A stretch of 64,000 nt of DNA from Lacticaseibacillus zhaodongensis (GTDB lineage: Bacteria; Bacillota; Bacilli; Lactobacillales; Lactobacillaceae), in NCBI RefSeq assembly GCF_009687905.1, contig NZ_BLBG01000007.1:1-64000 (forward strand), written 5' to 3'. A program made the position numbers and the translations under genes. The notes beneath the pieces are model-generated. The model saw nothing but the letters and a program-made list of their open reading frames with translations, made no database searches and was not told where the DNA came from. This document shows positions 51,160-60,019 of this stretch, one piece after another. The first letter of the stretch is position 1; the number at the start of each line of letters is the position of its first letter.

Positions 51160-52020
51160 TTAATTCTTGATAGTTTGCTTGGGACTGGAACTGTGCTTGT
51201 GCAATTCGGGCGCAATGGCCGTGTACTGGGCAAGCACGTCATCGTACTCGTGAATTTTGAGGGTGTTGTGCACCCGGTCGATTTCCCACGGCTTGACGGT
51301 CTGGGTGTGGAGCCACGGCCACCAGCGAAAACTGGTGGTGAAGTGCTGAAAAACCGTGTCCGGGTGCAGACGGCGCTGATCGTTATAGATGTGACTGGCG
51401 ATGCGCTTGCTGCCGGCCAGGTGATTAAGTGCCGACTGGTCGGGCATGAACATCTGCCGCGTGGCGCAAAGCTCCCGGCACTTACTGAAGAGGCCGGTGC
51501 GCCGGATTTCCGCGAGGTTCAGGAGCAAGACACCCGAATTCAGGTAGTCCGCAAGCCGCAGCTCGCTGTGGAAGAACCACTTGCCGTAGTAGTCAAGCAC
51601 ACCAACAAGTTCGGTGGCTTGCAGGTCCTGCTCGTAAAACGGCAGGGGGTTGCGCCGGCAAACAACATCGGTATCTAAGTACAAAATCCGGTCGGGTAGC
51701 TGCGGTAATTGATCTGCGTACAGCCGCAACATGCAATACGGCGTGAACAATGTTTCCATGTTCGCGGTTGGTGCTTGCTGCGCAAACAGATTACTAATAT
51801 CAATCAATTCCGCGCTGTTACCGCTCTTCTCGGCCCGCATGCGGGCGTCAAGTTTAGCCACTGTATCCGGCGCGATCGGCCGGTACTGCTTTTTGCTAGT
51901 GGCGATGCTGGCAGTCAATACATAAATGTGCAGGGGCTCTGGTGTGTGTTTCATTAATGCCAAGGTGGCGATAAACAGGCCATCGGTCATGTGTTCATCG
52001 CCGCAAAATAGAATATTCAT
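51160..52020 (-). CDS. glycosyltransferase family 8 (first in the cluster)
   Basis: 286 residues. MNILFCGDEHMTDGLFIATL, YLDTDVVCRRNPLP with the DxD motif, YLNSGVLLLNLAEIRRTGL and MPDQSALNHLAG. Same family as its downstream neighbour but clearly diverged, so the two probably add different sugars or act in succession. ATG 52020 follows GAGGAGGCAAACATTTT; 26 upstream in-frame codons lack a site. Cytosolic, acting on membrane lipid acceptors. Confidence 0.88.
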   Translation of the reverse strand: MNILFCGDEHMTDGLFIATLALMKHTPEPLHIYVLTASIATSKKQYRPIAPDTVAKLDARMRAEKSGNSAELIDISNLFAQQAPTANMETLFTPYCMLRLYADQLPQLPDRILYLDTDVVCRRNPLPFYEQDLQATELVGVLDYYGKWFFHSELRLADYLNSGVLLLNLAEIRRTGLFSKCRELCATRQMFMPDQSALNHLAGSKRIASHIYNDQRRLHPDTVFQHFTTSFRWWPWLHTQTVKPWEIDRVHNTLKIHEYDDVLAQYTAIAPELHKHSSSPKQTIKN

Positions 52021-52099
52021 AAAATGTTTGCCTCCTCGATTCAGTGAATTGGCGTCTGCGCGTGTCATGACGCGCTTAAAATAATTGCGAACTTCCAAC

Positions 52100-52882
52100 C
52101 TATTTAACGGTGCTCCGTTCCGCTACCGGCCGGTAACGAATGTACTCAACATTGCTCTGCTGCGCTCGCGTTTGCATCGCGGCACTAATTTTCTGGGCCA
52201 AATCTTCTTGCCGCTCACTGCGCCGCAGACTCAGGTCCGGGTAGAAGGGCCCATCAATGTAGACGGTCTTGCGCGGCCGCTTGCCGTACTTCCGCCGCGT
52301 GTAGGTACTAGTGGCGGCATAGACCGGCCGGTTAGTGGCAACTGGATAATGTAAGGAACCAGAAACGAAGGGCCGGATCATTGTGGCATAAGGCCAAACG
52401 TGCGCCTCTGGATAGATTGCGATAAGGTCGCCGGCCTCTAGCCGTTGATTCATCGCAGTAGTAAAACGGCCCAACTGGTGCAAGCCGCTCGGTAGCACCA
52501 ATCCCCGGCCCAGTGCAATGAGCGGACCGATGACCGGGATTCCGAGATTAGCGGGTGCCGCCACGGTACTCGCCCGGCCGCGCCCAGCAATCCGCATCGG
52601 CGTGAAGGCGTCGCCCACGGGTTGGGTGTGGTTGAGGTACAGAAACGCGCCACGACCCCGCGTCGCCCGTAACTTTTCCCGGCCAACGATGCGTTCGTGC
52701 AAATACACCCGGTTGTAAAGGGAGCCGGCAAAACCAGCTAGGCGGTAAACCAAGCTGGACGTGAGTTGAAATGCACGGCCCGGGTGTTGCCACTGATAGT
52801 CGGCAGGTAAACGGTAGTCCTGGGTTTTGCTCGTCACAAAATCCGTTGCGTAGCTGGTGTAGTATCTGGTCTCCGTAGCCAT
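52100..52882 (-). CDS. acyltransferase of the PlsC type (first in the cluster)
   Basis: 260 residues. GAFLYLNHTQPVGDAFTPMRI holds an NHTQPVGD variant of the HX4D motif, then GLVLPSGLHQLGRF, and LIAIYPEAHVWPYATMIRPF in place of the EGT block. Related in plan to the 49305-50165 protein: both have YPE(Q/A) instead of PEGT. Opens the operon under its own promoter, which carries a TetR-type palindrome over the -35. ATG follows GGGAGGGGGCAAA. Confidence 0.82.
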   Translation of the reverse strand: MATETRYYTSYATDFVTSKTQDYRLPADYQWQHPGRAFQLTSSLVYRLAGFAGSLYNRVYLHERIVGREKLRATRGRGAFLYLNHTQPVGDAFTPMRIAGRGRASTVAAPANLGIPVIGPLIALGRGLVLPSGLHQLGRFTTAMNQRLEAGDLIAIYPEAHVWPYATMIRPFVSGSLHYPVATNRPVYAATSTYTRRKYGKRPRKTVYIDGPFYPDLSLRRSERQEDLAQKISAAMQTRAQQSNVEYIRYRPVAERSTVK

Positions 52883-52905
52883 TTTGCCCCCTCCCTTCGG
52901 CGCTT

Positions 52906-52934
52906 ATTATAGACTGGCTTGAGTGACTACTCAA
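52906..52934 (-). promoter_or_regulatory. promoter and TetR-type operator of the envelope-lipid operon
   Basis: Minus strand TTGAGT (52929-52934), 17-nt spacer, TATAAT (52906-52911). The dyad TTGAGTGACTACTCAA (52919-52934) includes the -35 and matches TGAGT-N4-ACTCA, also found twice at 62652-62715. Confidence 0.75.
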
Positions 52935-53080
52935 TCAAAAGTTTACAGAAACTTACTCAATTTTGGTTTGAAAGCCCTACCCAAATGCTTATCAGCAGCC
53001 CGTGCGGCACTTTCCGCTTTTAGTTGCACGGGAACTAGATGCGCGCTAAACTTTAGCGTAAAGCTGGAGGGGATATACAA

Positions 53081-53683
53081 ATGACAAGCCAAGCTACTGA
53101 CTTCGTAATCGAACGCGCACTCATCGCCACCTTGCGCGTCAAACCGTTCGAGAAAATCACGATTGACGATATCGCGCGCACTGCAGAAATTGACCGCAGC
53201 ACTTTTTACCGCTATTTTCACAACAAATACGAGGCGTTAAGCTCCTCGATGCGGGTGATCATCACCCCGGACATGTTCAAGGAACTCGACAGCATGAATC
53301 CCAGTTCCCGACTAGCCACGATGATTCAGTGGGTCGTCCACAACCGCAAGTTAATGAAGAACCTGCTGGTCGAAAATCAGCAGTTTAGCTCATACCAAGA
53401 GCTGGTCCGCGTCGTCACTACCATCTTGATGGAATTCGACAACAACACCACCGGTTTCTCAAACGATCGCCCCTTAGCCGATCTCATCCATGGCGCCCCC
53501 GACCCGAAACGGCTCATTCACTTCGCCGCCGCCATGATCGTCTCCGTGCTCACGGATTACATCGCTAACGACGACAAAATTAAGGCCGATGATGTCATTA
53601 ACGATATTCACTACCTGTTCGTGAAGCTCGGATTAGACGAAGACGCAGCTGCCGATCACGCAAGCACAATGCGGAAGGATTAA
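53081..53683 (+). CDS. TetR-family regulator, divergent from the envelope-lipid operon
   Basis: 200 residues. HTH: LIATLRVKPFEKITIDDIARTAEIDRSTFYRYFHNKYEAL (about 13-52), typical of TetR proteins with an FYRYF core. C-terminal helical ligand domain. ATG follows TGGAGGGGATATACAA. Its stop lies three bases before cls, so it is cotranscribed with it and reads away from the acyltransferase operon, which it may also control. The recognition helix differs from the TetR at 48645. Confidence 0.85.
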   Translation: MTSQATDFVIERALIATLRVKPFEKITIDDIARTAEIDRSTFYRYFHNKYEALSSSMRVIITPDMFKELDSMNPSSRLATMIQWVVHNRKLMKNLLVENQQFSSYQELVRVVTTILMEFDNNTTGFSNDRPLADLIHGAPDPKRLIHFAAAMIVSVLTDYIANDDKIKADDVINDIHYLFVKLGLDEDAAADHASTMRKD

Positions 53684-53686
53684 GCA

Positions 53687-55159
53687 ATGCTAGATTTGCT
53701 CTTTAGCCACGTACCAACCATCATCGGTATCATCATCTTTATCAACACCGTTGCCGCAATCGTGACGGTGTTCCACACGCCCCGCAACATTGCGTCCACT
53801 TGGGCCTGGCTGCTCGTGCTCGTGATGATCCCCGTCATCGGCTTCATTTTGTTCATGTTTACGGGCCGCGGGATGTCACAGGATAAACTGTTCCACATGC
53901 ACCAAGCGGACCGCATCGGGTTAAAAGAAGTTATCGAGACCCAAGTTGCCGCCCTGCCGAAGTACCATCACTCTAGCGCCGACGACATTACGAAGAAGCG
54001 CAAGCAAACGGTCGAACTGTTCCGCAAAATCGACCGGGCCCCACTGACCCGCCGCAATGACGTCAAAATCTACACGGATGGCAACGATAAATTTACCGCC
54101 ATGCTGGCTGACATTGCCCAAGCTAAGCGCAGCATCCACATTGAGTACTACACTTTTTACGCCGATGAGATCGGTACCCAAGTCCGCGACGCCCTGGTTG
54201 AACGGGCTAACGCGGGGGTGGAAGTTCGCGTACTCTACGATGCGTTCGGTTCCCACGGCACGAACGCGAAGTTCTTTAAGCCGCTGACCCAGGCGGGTGG
54301 CCAGGCGGTGGCTTTTGTTACCTCCACTAACGCCGTCGCAAGCTTCCGCTTGAACTACCATGATCACCGTAAAATCGTGGTGATTGACGGCAAGATCGGT
54401 TACACTGGCGGCTTCAACATCGGCGACCAGTACCTGTCCCGCAGCAAGAAGTTCGGCTACTGGCGTGATACGCACCTGCGCATCGTCGGCCACGGGGTGG
54501 AATTACTCCAGATGCGCTTCATGATGGACTGGAACGCATCAGTTAACGACAGTGAACACCTAATTTACACCCCGGAGTATTTCCCATTGCCGGATCAGGT
54601 GGTCAGTGGCACCACCAGCCTGCAGGTGGTCACCAGTGGTCCTGATTCCAACGATGAGCAAATCAAGACCGGTTACATCAAACTGATCAACGAAGCCGAG
54701 CACCGGGTTTGGCTGCAGTCACCCTACCTCGTTCCCGATGACTCCATGATCACCGCCCTGCACATGGCGGCTAGTGCCGGCGTTGACGTGCGGATCATGA
54801 TTCCCTGCATGCCCGACCACCCCTTCATCTACCGGGCAACCCAGTACTACGCGCACATGCTGCACGATTTTGGCGTCAAAATCTATGTTTACCAGAACGG
54901 CTTTCTGCACGCCAAAACCATGCTCGTTGACGACGACATCTGTTCGGTCGGGAGTGCCAATCAGGACTTCCGTTCTTACAGCCTGAACTTCGAAGTGAAC
55001 ACCTTCATGTACGACGATGCGATCGTCAGCCAATTGGCGGACATCTACGAAAACGACATCGAGATGAGTGAACTACTCACAGATGAAACCATCGCGGATT
55101 GGTCCCACTGGCTGCGGTTCAAGCAAAATTTCTCGCGCTTACTATCACCAGTTCTATAA
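53687..55159 (+). CDS. cls: cardiolipin synthase
   Basis: 490 residues. Two N-terminal transmembrane helices (VPTIIGIIIFINTVAAIVTVF, WAWLLVLVMIPVIGFILFMF) then two phospholipase D domains with HKD motifs: NYHDHRKIVVIDGKIGYTGG (about 225) and LHAKTMLVDDDICSVGSANQ (about 405). It joins two phosphatidylglycerols into cardiolipin at the membrane. ATG follows GGAAGGATTAAGC. Position beside two acyltransferases, two GT8 enzymes and two TetR proteins supports a lipid-remodelling island. Confidence 0.93.
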   Translation: MLDLLFSHVPTIIGIIIFINTVAAIVTVFHTPRNIASTWAWLLVLVMIPVIGFILFMFTGRGMSQDKLFHMHQADRIGLKEVIETQVAALPKYHHSSADDITKKRKQTVELFRKIDRAPLTRRNDVKIYTDGNDKFTAMLADIAQAKRSIHIEYYTFYADEIGTQVRDALVERANAGVEVRVLYDAFGSHGTNAKFFKPLTQAGGQAVAFVTSTNAVASFRLNYHDHRKIVVIDGKIGYTGGFNIGDQYLSRSKKFGYWRDTHLRIVGHGVELLQMRFMMDWNASVNDSEHLIYTPEYFPLPDQVVSGTTSLQVVTSGPDSNDEQIKTGYIKLINEAEHRVWLQSPYLVPDDSMITALHMAASAGVDVRIMIPCMPDHPFIYRATQYYAHMLHDFGVKIYVYQNGFLHAKTMLVDDDICSVGSANQDFRSYSLNFEVNTFMYDDAIVSQLADIYENDIEMSELLTDETIADWSHWLRFKQNFSRLLSPVL

Positions 55160-55172
55160 GCACCGCAACCCA

Positions 55173-55210
55173 ACAAAGGGGGCGCAGCCATTCAGACTGC
55201 GCCCCCTTTG
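55173..55210 (+). terminator. terminator of the tetR-cls operon
   Basis: CAAAGGGGGCGCAG / CTGCGCCCCCTTTG, 14 perfect pairs. Confidence 0.9.
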
Positions 55211-55244
55211 CATTTACATTTTGTCGAATCGTGAAGCACAACTC

Positions 55245-55688
55245 TTAAACCGAGCTACTCCGTTGCACCCGTGGTGTCCCACAATCACAATAAGCAGCTT
55301 CAATTTCCCGGACCATCTTGGTGAGATTGTGCCGACGTAGCCATCCGCCAATGGGGATGTTATCCGCCAGCCAGCGACTGCCAGCATTTACCTCTTCTCC
55401 GTACGCTAAGCGCATTTGCGCGGCACCGAGCGCTTCCAGCTGGTAGCTAACGCAGCGTTCGACCCGGCCAACACGCAGGCGATAAGCATAACAGCGATTC
55501 GGCGTGCAGTCGGTGATGACATAATGCGCATGCTGCCCGTTTGGTAGAACTTTCCGGTAGGCAAAATTCTTGAGTCGCGTGGCCGAAATATTGCGCCCAA
55601 CGCTGCACTGAATATCGTAAATTGCCGACTGGATCAGCTCCGTAAAGAAGTACTCCGCCGGAACGGCTAACTCGATTTTTAGCTCCAT
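55245..55688 (-). CDS. DUF3284 domain protein
   Basis: 147 residues. MELKIELAVPAEYFFTELIQSAIYDIQCSVGR matches the DUF3284 start (short beta then FFTELIxSAIYDI); continues with KVLPNGQHAHYVITDC and a C-terminal helix. Small START-like proteins of unknown role in lactic bacteria. Contains several cysteines (CYAYRLRVGRVERC, CDCG near the end), unusual for this group. ATG 55688 preferred over the TTG three bases upstream. The C-terminal CDCGTPRVQRSSSV tail is longer than usual. Confidence 0.78.
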   Translation of the reverse strand: MELKIELAVPAEYFFTELIQSAIYDIQCSVGRNISATRLKNFAYRKVLPNGQHAHYVITDCTPNRCYAYRLRVGRVERCVSYQLEALGAAQMRLAYGEEVNAGSRWLADNIPIGGWLRRHNLTKMVREIEAAYCDCGTPRVQRSSSV

Positions 55689-55691
55689 CAA

Positions 55692-56201
55692 TCCTGCCCC
55701 CTACCATATACTTCCCCTGCACAAGCAGCGCGAATCCGCCTCCCCAGACGCATTCCACTGCTGCATGCGGGTTACTTACTCGAGCCGGTCACTCCCGTTC
55801 AGGACGATTACAGCTTGCAGCAGACCGGCGCCGCGCACTTTCAACGCTTGTAACTACCTGCTTGTCCTATTGTCTAGCATCCATGCTGCCACTCCCTGCT
55901 TAGTGTTCCCCCGAAAACTAAGCCCTTGCTGCTCAGGTATTACGTAATGCTTACTTTGCTTATAAATAAAGTCTACAAGATTGGCCCCAGTCTGTTCAAG
56001 CGCTTTCATAAACTTTTTTAGCAAATAAACCACAAAATTTGCTAATGCCAACGAATTGAATAACACGTTATAAAGTGCTGGCAGACAATATTGGTTGCTA
56101 TCATTGCATTCATTAATTTTCAACAACCTTTTGTCTAATCAAATTTTCTTTAGAATTCCGTAACTTTTTGCTCTATTATGTTTGGAGGGAGGAGCAAACC
56201 G
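55692..56201. other. 510-bp gap without supportable gene
   Basis: AT-rich. A 90-codon minus-strand open frame at 55854-56126 has a helix-like composition but only a weak TTG start and no clear site, so I do not call it. The last 30 bases carry the ribosome-binding site of the next gene. Confidence 0.5.
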
Positions 56202-56897
56202 GTGCAATTAATTAATACTATTTACAACTTATTCTTTAGCAGCCCCAACCGCCGCGCAGCAACAGGAGCCATTAGCTCCTCTGCGCTGAACCTGCTAGCG
56301 GGCCTCGTCTCCGTAATCTGGGGCGCCTTTACCCACGCGCCGTGGCTCGTACTGAACGGTTCTTATTACCTCCTGCTGTTCTTTAGCCGCCGTTACGCCT
56401 TGCGCCAGTACTGGGCTAGCCGCCAGCAAAATGCTGCCAGCGACCGGTTTCTGCGCGAATACAAGGCCTACCACAACACGGGCGCATTCCTGATCGCCAT
56501 CGGGGGTAGTTACATTGTCTTGACCTTGTGGCTGTTCTTCGCGGTCCATCACCCCGAAGAGTCGATCAGTGCCGCCATCATTGGGGGCCTGATTGCCGTC
56601 ATCAAAATTGGCATCGAACTACGGGGAATCTTCAATTACCGTGGCTTCAGCAATCCAATCATGACCACCATCAAGCGCCTCAACCTGGCAGCGGGACTCA
56701 TTTCCTTTGGCCTGGCGTCGCGCTCGATCCTGATGCTGGGGCACCTACTCAATACCGTGGGCAACACGCTGATTTTGGGAATCGTCCTCGGTGGTGCCAT
56801 TGTGGCTGTTGGCTACTCGATGTTCAGCAAGCGGCAAAACGCGGTCCCATGGGTCAACGAAGGTGACGGGGACGCCGACTACGCAGAAATGGGCTGA
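56202..56897 (+). CDS. polytopic membrane protein, unknown function
   Basis: 231 residues with five or six hydrophobic helices (AISSSALNLLAGLVSVIWGAF, TGAFLIAIGGSYIVLTLWLFF, SAAIIGGLIAVIKIGIEL and two near the C-terminus) and an acidic tail (NEGDGDADYAEMG). GTG 56202 is chosen because AGGGAGGAGC ends eight bases before it; the ATG at 56178 has none. No family recognised. Closed by its own terminator. Confidence 0.75.
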   Translation: MQLINTIYNLFFSSPNRRAATGAISSSALNLLAGLVSVIWGAFTHAPWLVLNGSYYLLLFFSRRYALRQYWASRQQNAASDRFLREYKAYHNTGAFLIAIGGSYIVLTLWLFFAVHHPEESISAAIIGGLIAVIKIGIELRGIFNYRGFSNPIMTTIKRLNLAAGLISFGLASRSILMLGHLLNTVGNTLILGIVLGGAIVAVGYSMFSKRQNAVPWVNEGDGDADYAEMG

Positions 56898-56911
56898 AAA
56901 ATCTTAATAGC

Positions 56912-56961
56912 AAAAAGCAGCTCCACAACCATTCAAAAACTACGGTTGTGGGGCTGCTTTT
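56912..56961 (+). terminator. terminator of the membrane protein gene
   Basis: AAAAGCAGCtCCACAACC / GGTTGTGGgGCTGCTTTT with a 12-base loop. Confidence 0.9.
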
Positions 56962-57014
56962 ATGTATCGGCAAAGCCGCAGACTAATTCAAAACTCCGCC
57001 AGCAAGCTACGCAA

Positions 57015-57248
57015 CTATTGAATTACATCCGCCTGCGCCCACTGAATCGTGATGCCGTATCCATCGTAGAAGTTCCCCTCATCCGCACCATCGTCAAGGA
57101 TCATGTCGATGCTGGGCTCGTCCATCTGGTCTTGAATCGTGTTGATCATCTTGCGAAATTCATCCCGGCAGCGCGCCTTATGGGCAAAAACTTCCGTACC
57201 CATTCCGTCCGGATTCGCAAAACTCAGTACGTATACAGTCTGGTCCAT
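57015..57248 (-). CDS. small acidic protein of unknown function (second of a pair)
   Basis: 77 residues: MDQTVYVLSFANPDGMGTEV, a helix FRKMINTIQDQMDEP and an acidic end DMILDDGADEGNFYDGYG. Soluble. ATG follows GGAGGAAGTAAC. It begins 11 bases after the 57260-58294 gene and is probably cotranscribed. No family recognised. Confidence 0.7.
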   Translation of the reverse strand: MDQTVYVLSFANPDGMGTEVFAHKARCRDEFRKMINTIQDQMDEPSIDMILDDGADEGNFYDGYGITIQWAQADVIQ

Positions 57249-57259
57249 GTTACTTCCTC

Positions 57260-58294
57260 CTACTTTTCTTCAGCCTGCAAGCGGCGGCGCGCCTCATCAA
57301 AACTAATGATTTTGGCGGGCTTATTCTGCTTGGGTGCGGGCTGGGCTGGCTTCTGCTTGATGTCGAAGAACTCCTGCAAAACTGCTGCGTGGCGGCTCAT
57401 GAAGCGCTGTTCGCCGCCAGGATTGGCAAGTGAGTCCCCATCTAGCTGGGCCGCGAACTGCATCCGCAGATCCGTTGGTAGCGGCGAAGTGTCCACCATG
57501 AAGCTGGTGACGAGTTGATTAATAAGTGCGTCCATCTCCCGCTGGTTCTTGGGCGGCTGCTGGCCATCCAGCATTTTGCTCAGATTAATGTCGGGCATCA
57601 CGATGCGTTTGAACCAATCGGTGATGTACTTCATGTCCGCGCGACCATAACCGTCGGCAATAGCGTTGCAGAGCATCAGGTCCATACCGTCTGCGCCCTC
57701 AGCAAGCAACACGAATTCACTGAAGTGTTCCTGCATGAACTTGTCATTATCGAGCTTGCTTTCCCGCTGCAGGCCGTAAAACTCCGCTAACGTGTCCAGA
57801 ACGTCATCGGGATCAAAGCCATTGCGGGGGTTGGGATTCAGGCCAGTGCCATCATCGTAACGCTCAAAATTGTAGCCGTCGTAACCCTGAATGTCATCCA
57901 GATAGGCGTCAGTGCTAGCGGGCATGTACAGCCCCCCGAATTCTGTGAGTGCGTGCAGCAGGGCATCCGCATTATTGATGTGCCCCTCCTCCTGCAGATA
58001 ACCAAAGTAGTTACCTAGCATGACGAAGGTTTCGCGCCACGCATCTGCGCTCAGCTGACGATAGTGTTCTTGCGCAATCTGCTCCGTAGCCGTTCCGGTC
58101 CACCGCCGCGGCCGGCGCCCGAATTCGTCACACATCGCCAGACTATATTCGCGGATAATTTCGCGAATTCGCTTGTCACTGATTTTGAAATTCTCTGCGT
58201 ACGCCTGAATGCCGGGATTAGTGAGGAAATCATCAAGCCACTCCTGCGTATGTTCAAGCACGTATTTACGGTCCGCATCGTTTTGCTTAGCCAT
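57260..58294 (-). CDS. conserved protein of unknown function (first of a pair)
   Basis: 344 residues, soluble, mainly helical: N-terminal EHTQEWLDDFLTNPGIQAYAENF and RIREIIREYSLAMCDEFG, a WRETFVMLGNYFGYL core, an aromatic loop DGYNFERYDDGTGLNPNP, and a C-terminal Lys/Pro/Glu tail (KQKPAQPAPKQNKP). ATG follows GAGGAGATAAAA. No membrane segment or known catalytic motif. Same composition style as the 6769-8707 module but no visible relation. Confidence 0.7.
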   Translation of the reverse strand: MAKQNDADRKYVLEHTQEWLDDFLTNPGIQAYAENFKISDKRIREIIREYSLAMCDEFGRRPRRWTGTATEQIAQEHYRQLSADAWRETFVMLGNYFGYLQEEGHINNADALLHALTEFGGLYMPASTDAYLDDIQGYDGYNFERYDDGTGLNPNPRNGFDPDDVLDTLAEFYGLQRESKLDNDKFMQEHFSEFVLLAEGADGMDLMLCNAIADGYGRADMKYITDWFKRIVMPDINLSKMLDGQQPPKNQREMDALINQLVTSFMVDTSPLPTDLRMQFAAQLDGDSLANPGGEQRFMSRHAAVLQEFFDIKQKPAQPAPKQNKPAKIISFDEARRRLQAEEK

Positions 58295-58998
58295 TTTTAT
58301 CTCCTCATGTTCTTAGCTGATCTACTTTCATTATAGAGTAAGCCCGAACGCATCGCATCCAAGCGGGCACTTATTTTGCAAACACTTAGGCTGAACACCG
58401 GTGGCAGCCTTTTTTTGAATGGCCACTGGGCGCCACCAGCCCCAGTTAGCATGACCAGTTTGCAAAAGCCGCTTTCATTTAAGAACGTATGTAATATAAA
58501 AAACAAAGTTGCCCGCAATTCGGCACGTGCAGCGGAAGCACAGCAGACCGTTTTCAGTAAGTCCTGACACAGTACAACGGTGTAATATTTTAACAGTCGG
58601 CTGCCAGAGTGCCAACTTGACAGCCCTAATAAGCGCTTCATAACCGACGTTTTATCTATTTATGTACAAATATGTACAAATCTACCACCGAGTGCGCTGC
58701 CATTTATGCTGATATTTTGGCCGCCGGAACAGAGCCAAGCCCAAGCCGGACGGTCTAGATATAGAATAACAGTCGCTCATTATCAACATGGTTGTATAAT
58801 TTCTAACCGCAAAATGATACGCCGGACCAATCCGCAGTAAATCCGGGCTTGCCTCCTGTGAAAGTTTTCACCGCTTAATCAGCATTGGTTAAGAAATAAC
58901 ATGCTATTACGCATTTTCCTTGACTTGACCCACCACCCGTAGCGTATACTGAGTCCTTGGGGAAATTTAGGAGTACTTATAATTTAGGAGGAGCACCT
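58295..58998. other. 700-bp AT-rich gap before the orphan Rgg gene
   Basis: No gene supported. A perfect tandem repeat ATGTACAAAT x2 lies around 58660-58680 and could be a regulatory site, but its distance from the Rgg start (over 300 bases) leaves its role open. The 58297-58641 open frame opposite to this region lacks a site. Confidence 0.45.
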
Positions 58999-59922
58999 TT
59001 GGAAGATTACGACACACAACTTGGCCCATTTTTCCGGCACATCCGGAAGCGCCGTGGCCTTAAAATTCGGGACGTCGCGAGTGGAATTTCAGAAACAACT
59101 CTCTCGCGATTTGAGCGTGGTCAAATCGACCTCACAATTGCTAAACTTGCACCTTCAGTTGAAGCACTCGAAGTCGATCCCGAAGACCTATTTCTGCGGT
59201 CAGCCCAATCAAAACGGGCCTTTACCAACGCACTGCAGCAAGTGAATACGGCTCTGGTCAACGCTGACCAAGCCGCGGCTGAAGAAGCGGTCAATGCCTA
59301 CCGTAGCGCAACGGCCCACCGCGACCTGCCGCTGCGGCACTTTGACCTGCTGATTCTAAACTCAGTTGCCCGGTCAATTACTGACCCGCTCGCTTACATG
59401 CACGAAGACGAACAGCGGGAAGTGCTTAACTTCTTGGCTAGAGACGATGATTGGCACCGTTTTGAATACATGCTTCTGGGCCACCTGATCTACTTCATGG
59501 ACGCCCACGCAGCTGAGCGCTGCCTGCGGATCATGCACCGCTCCTACACCCAGCGCAAGCACCCGCTTGACGATACTTGTGAATACGCGGAGGCATTGCT
59601 GAGCGCAATGCGGCGCCCACTGGCTGAACGCTCCTTGGCAATGGCCGATGAAATCAGTGGCATGCTTGCCGACCTCGGCGACGACCCATTGGCGGCTAAC
59701 TTCAACTACCGCCGCTCTTTGGCGCTGGATGTTCTAGCTTACCTTAAGCAACCAACTAGTGCGCGGCTTGATGCAGTCCAAACCACGCTGAACGCAATGG
59801 CTTTGACTGGCAACGACACGATTGCTAATAGTGATGCGCGTTGGCTGCAACTGATTCGGGTTCCTGTTAGTAACGTTGGGGGCCAACAAGACATCGCGGA
59901 GCAAATTGAAGCCGAAAGCTAA
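58999..59922 (+). CDS. Rgg/GadR/MutR-family regulator (orphan)
   Basis: 307 residues from TTG 58999, seven bases after AGGAGGAGC; the ATG 58957 upstream has no site. HTH at about 6-62 (FFRHIRKRRGLKIRDVASGISETTLSRFERGQIDLTI, read in order), then the Rgg helical domain (AYRSATAHRDLPLRHFDLLILNS). Compared with the two Rgg proteins at 18-19.8 kb, this one is longer and independent. No short hydrophobic peptide gene is seen beside it. Its target is unknown. Confidence 0.82.
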   Translation: MEDYDTQLGPFFRHIRKRRGLKIRDVASGISETTLSRFERGQIDLTIAKLAPSVEALEVDPEDLFLRSAQSKRAFTNALQQVNTALVNADQAAAEEAVNAYRSATAHRDLPLRHFDLLILNSVARSITDPLAYMHEDEQREVLNFLARDDDWHRFEYMLLGHLIYFMDAHAAERCLRIMHRSYTQRKHPLDDTCEYAEALLSAMRRPLAERSLAMADEISGMLADLGDDPLAANFNYRRSLALDVLAYLKQPTSARLDAVQTTLNAMALTGNDTIANSDARWLQLIRVPVSNVGGQQDIAEQIEAES

Positions 59923-59971
59923 GCATTTTGCTTAAGCCCCGGCTTGAAGCGCCCCTCAAAGCACACAATAA

Positions 59972-60019
59972 AAATAAAGATGGTCGCAGCAATTAATAGT
60001 TTGCTGTGACCATCTTTTT
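59972..60019. terminator. bidirectional terminator after the orphan Rgg gene
   Basis: AAAGATGGTCgCAGCAA / TTGCTGtGACCATCTTT with flanking A- and T-runs; it overlaps the stop region of the convergent TetR gene. Confidence 0.85.

Noticed and set aside
55854-56126. 90-codon minus-strand open frame
   Set aside because: TTG start with no convincing site, low-complexity AT-rich segment, no family resemblance.
58655-58681. tandem ATGTACAAAT as an iteron or CRISPR-like repeat
   Set aside because: Only two copies and no spacers; too little to call an origin or array.
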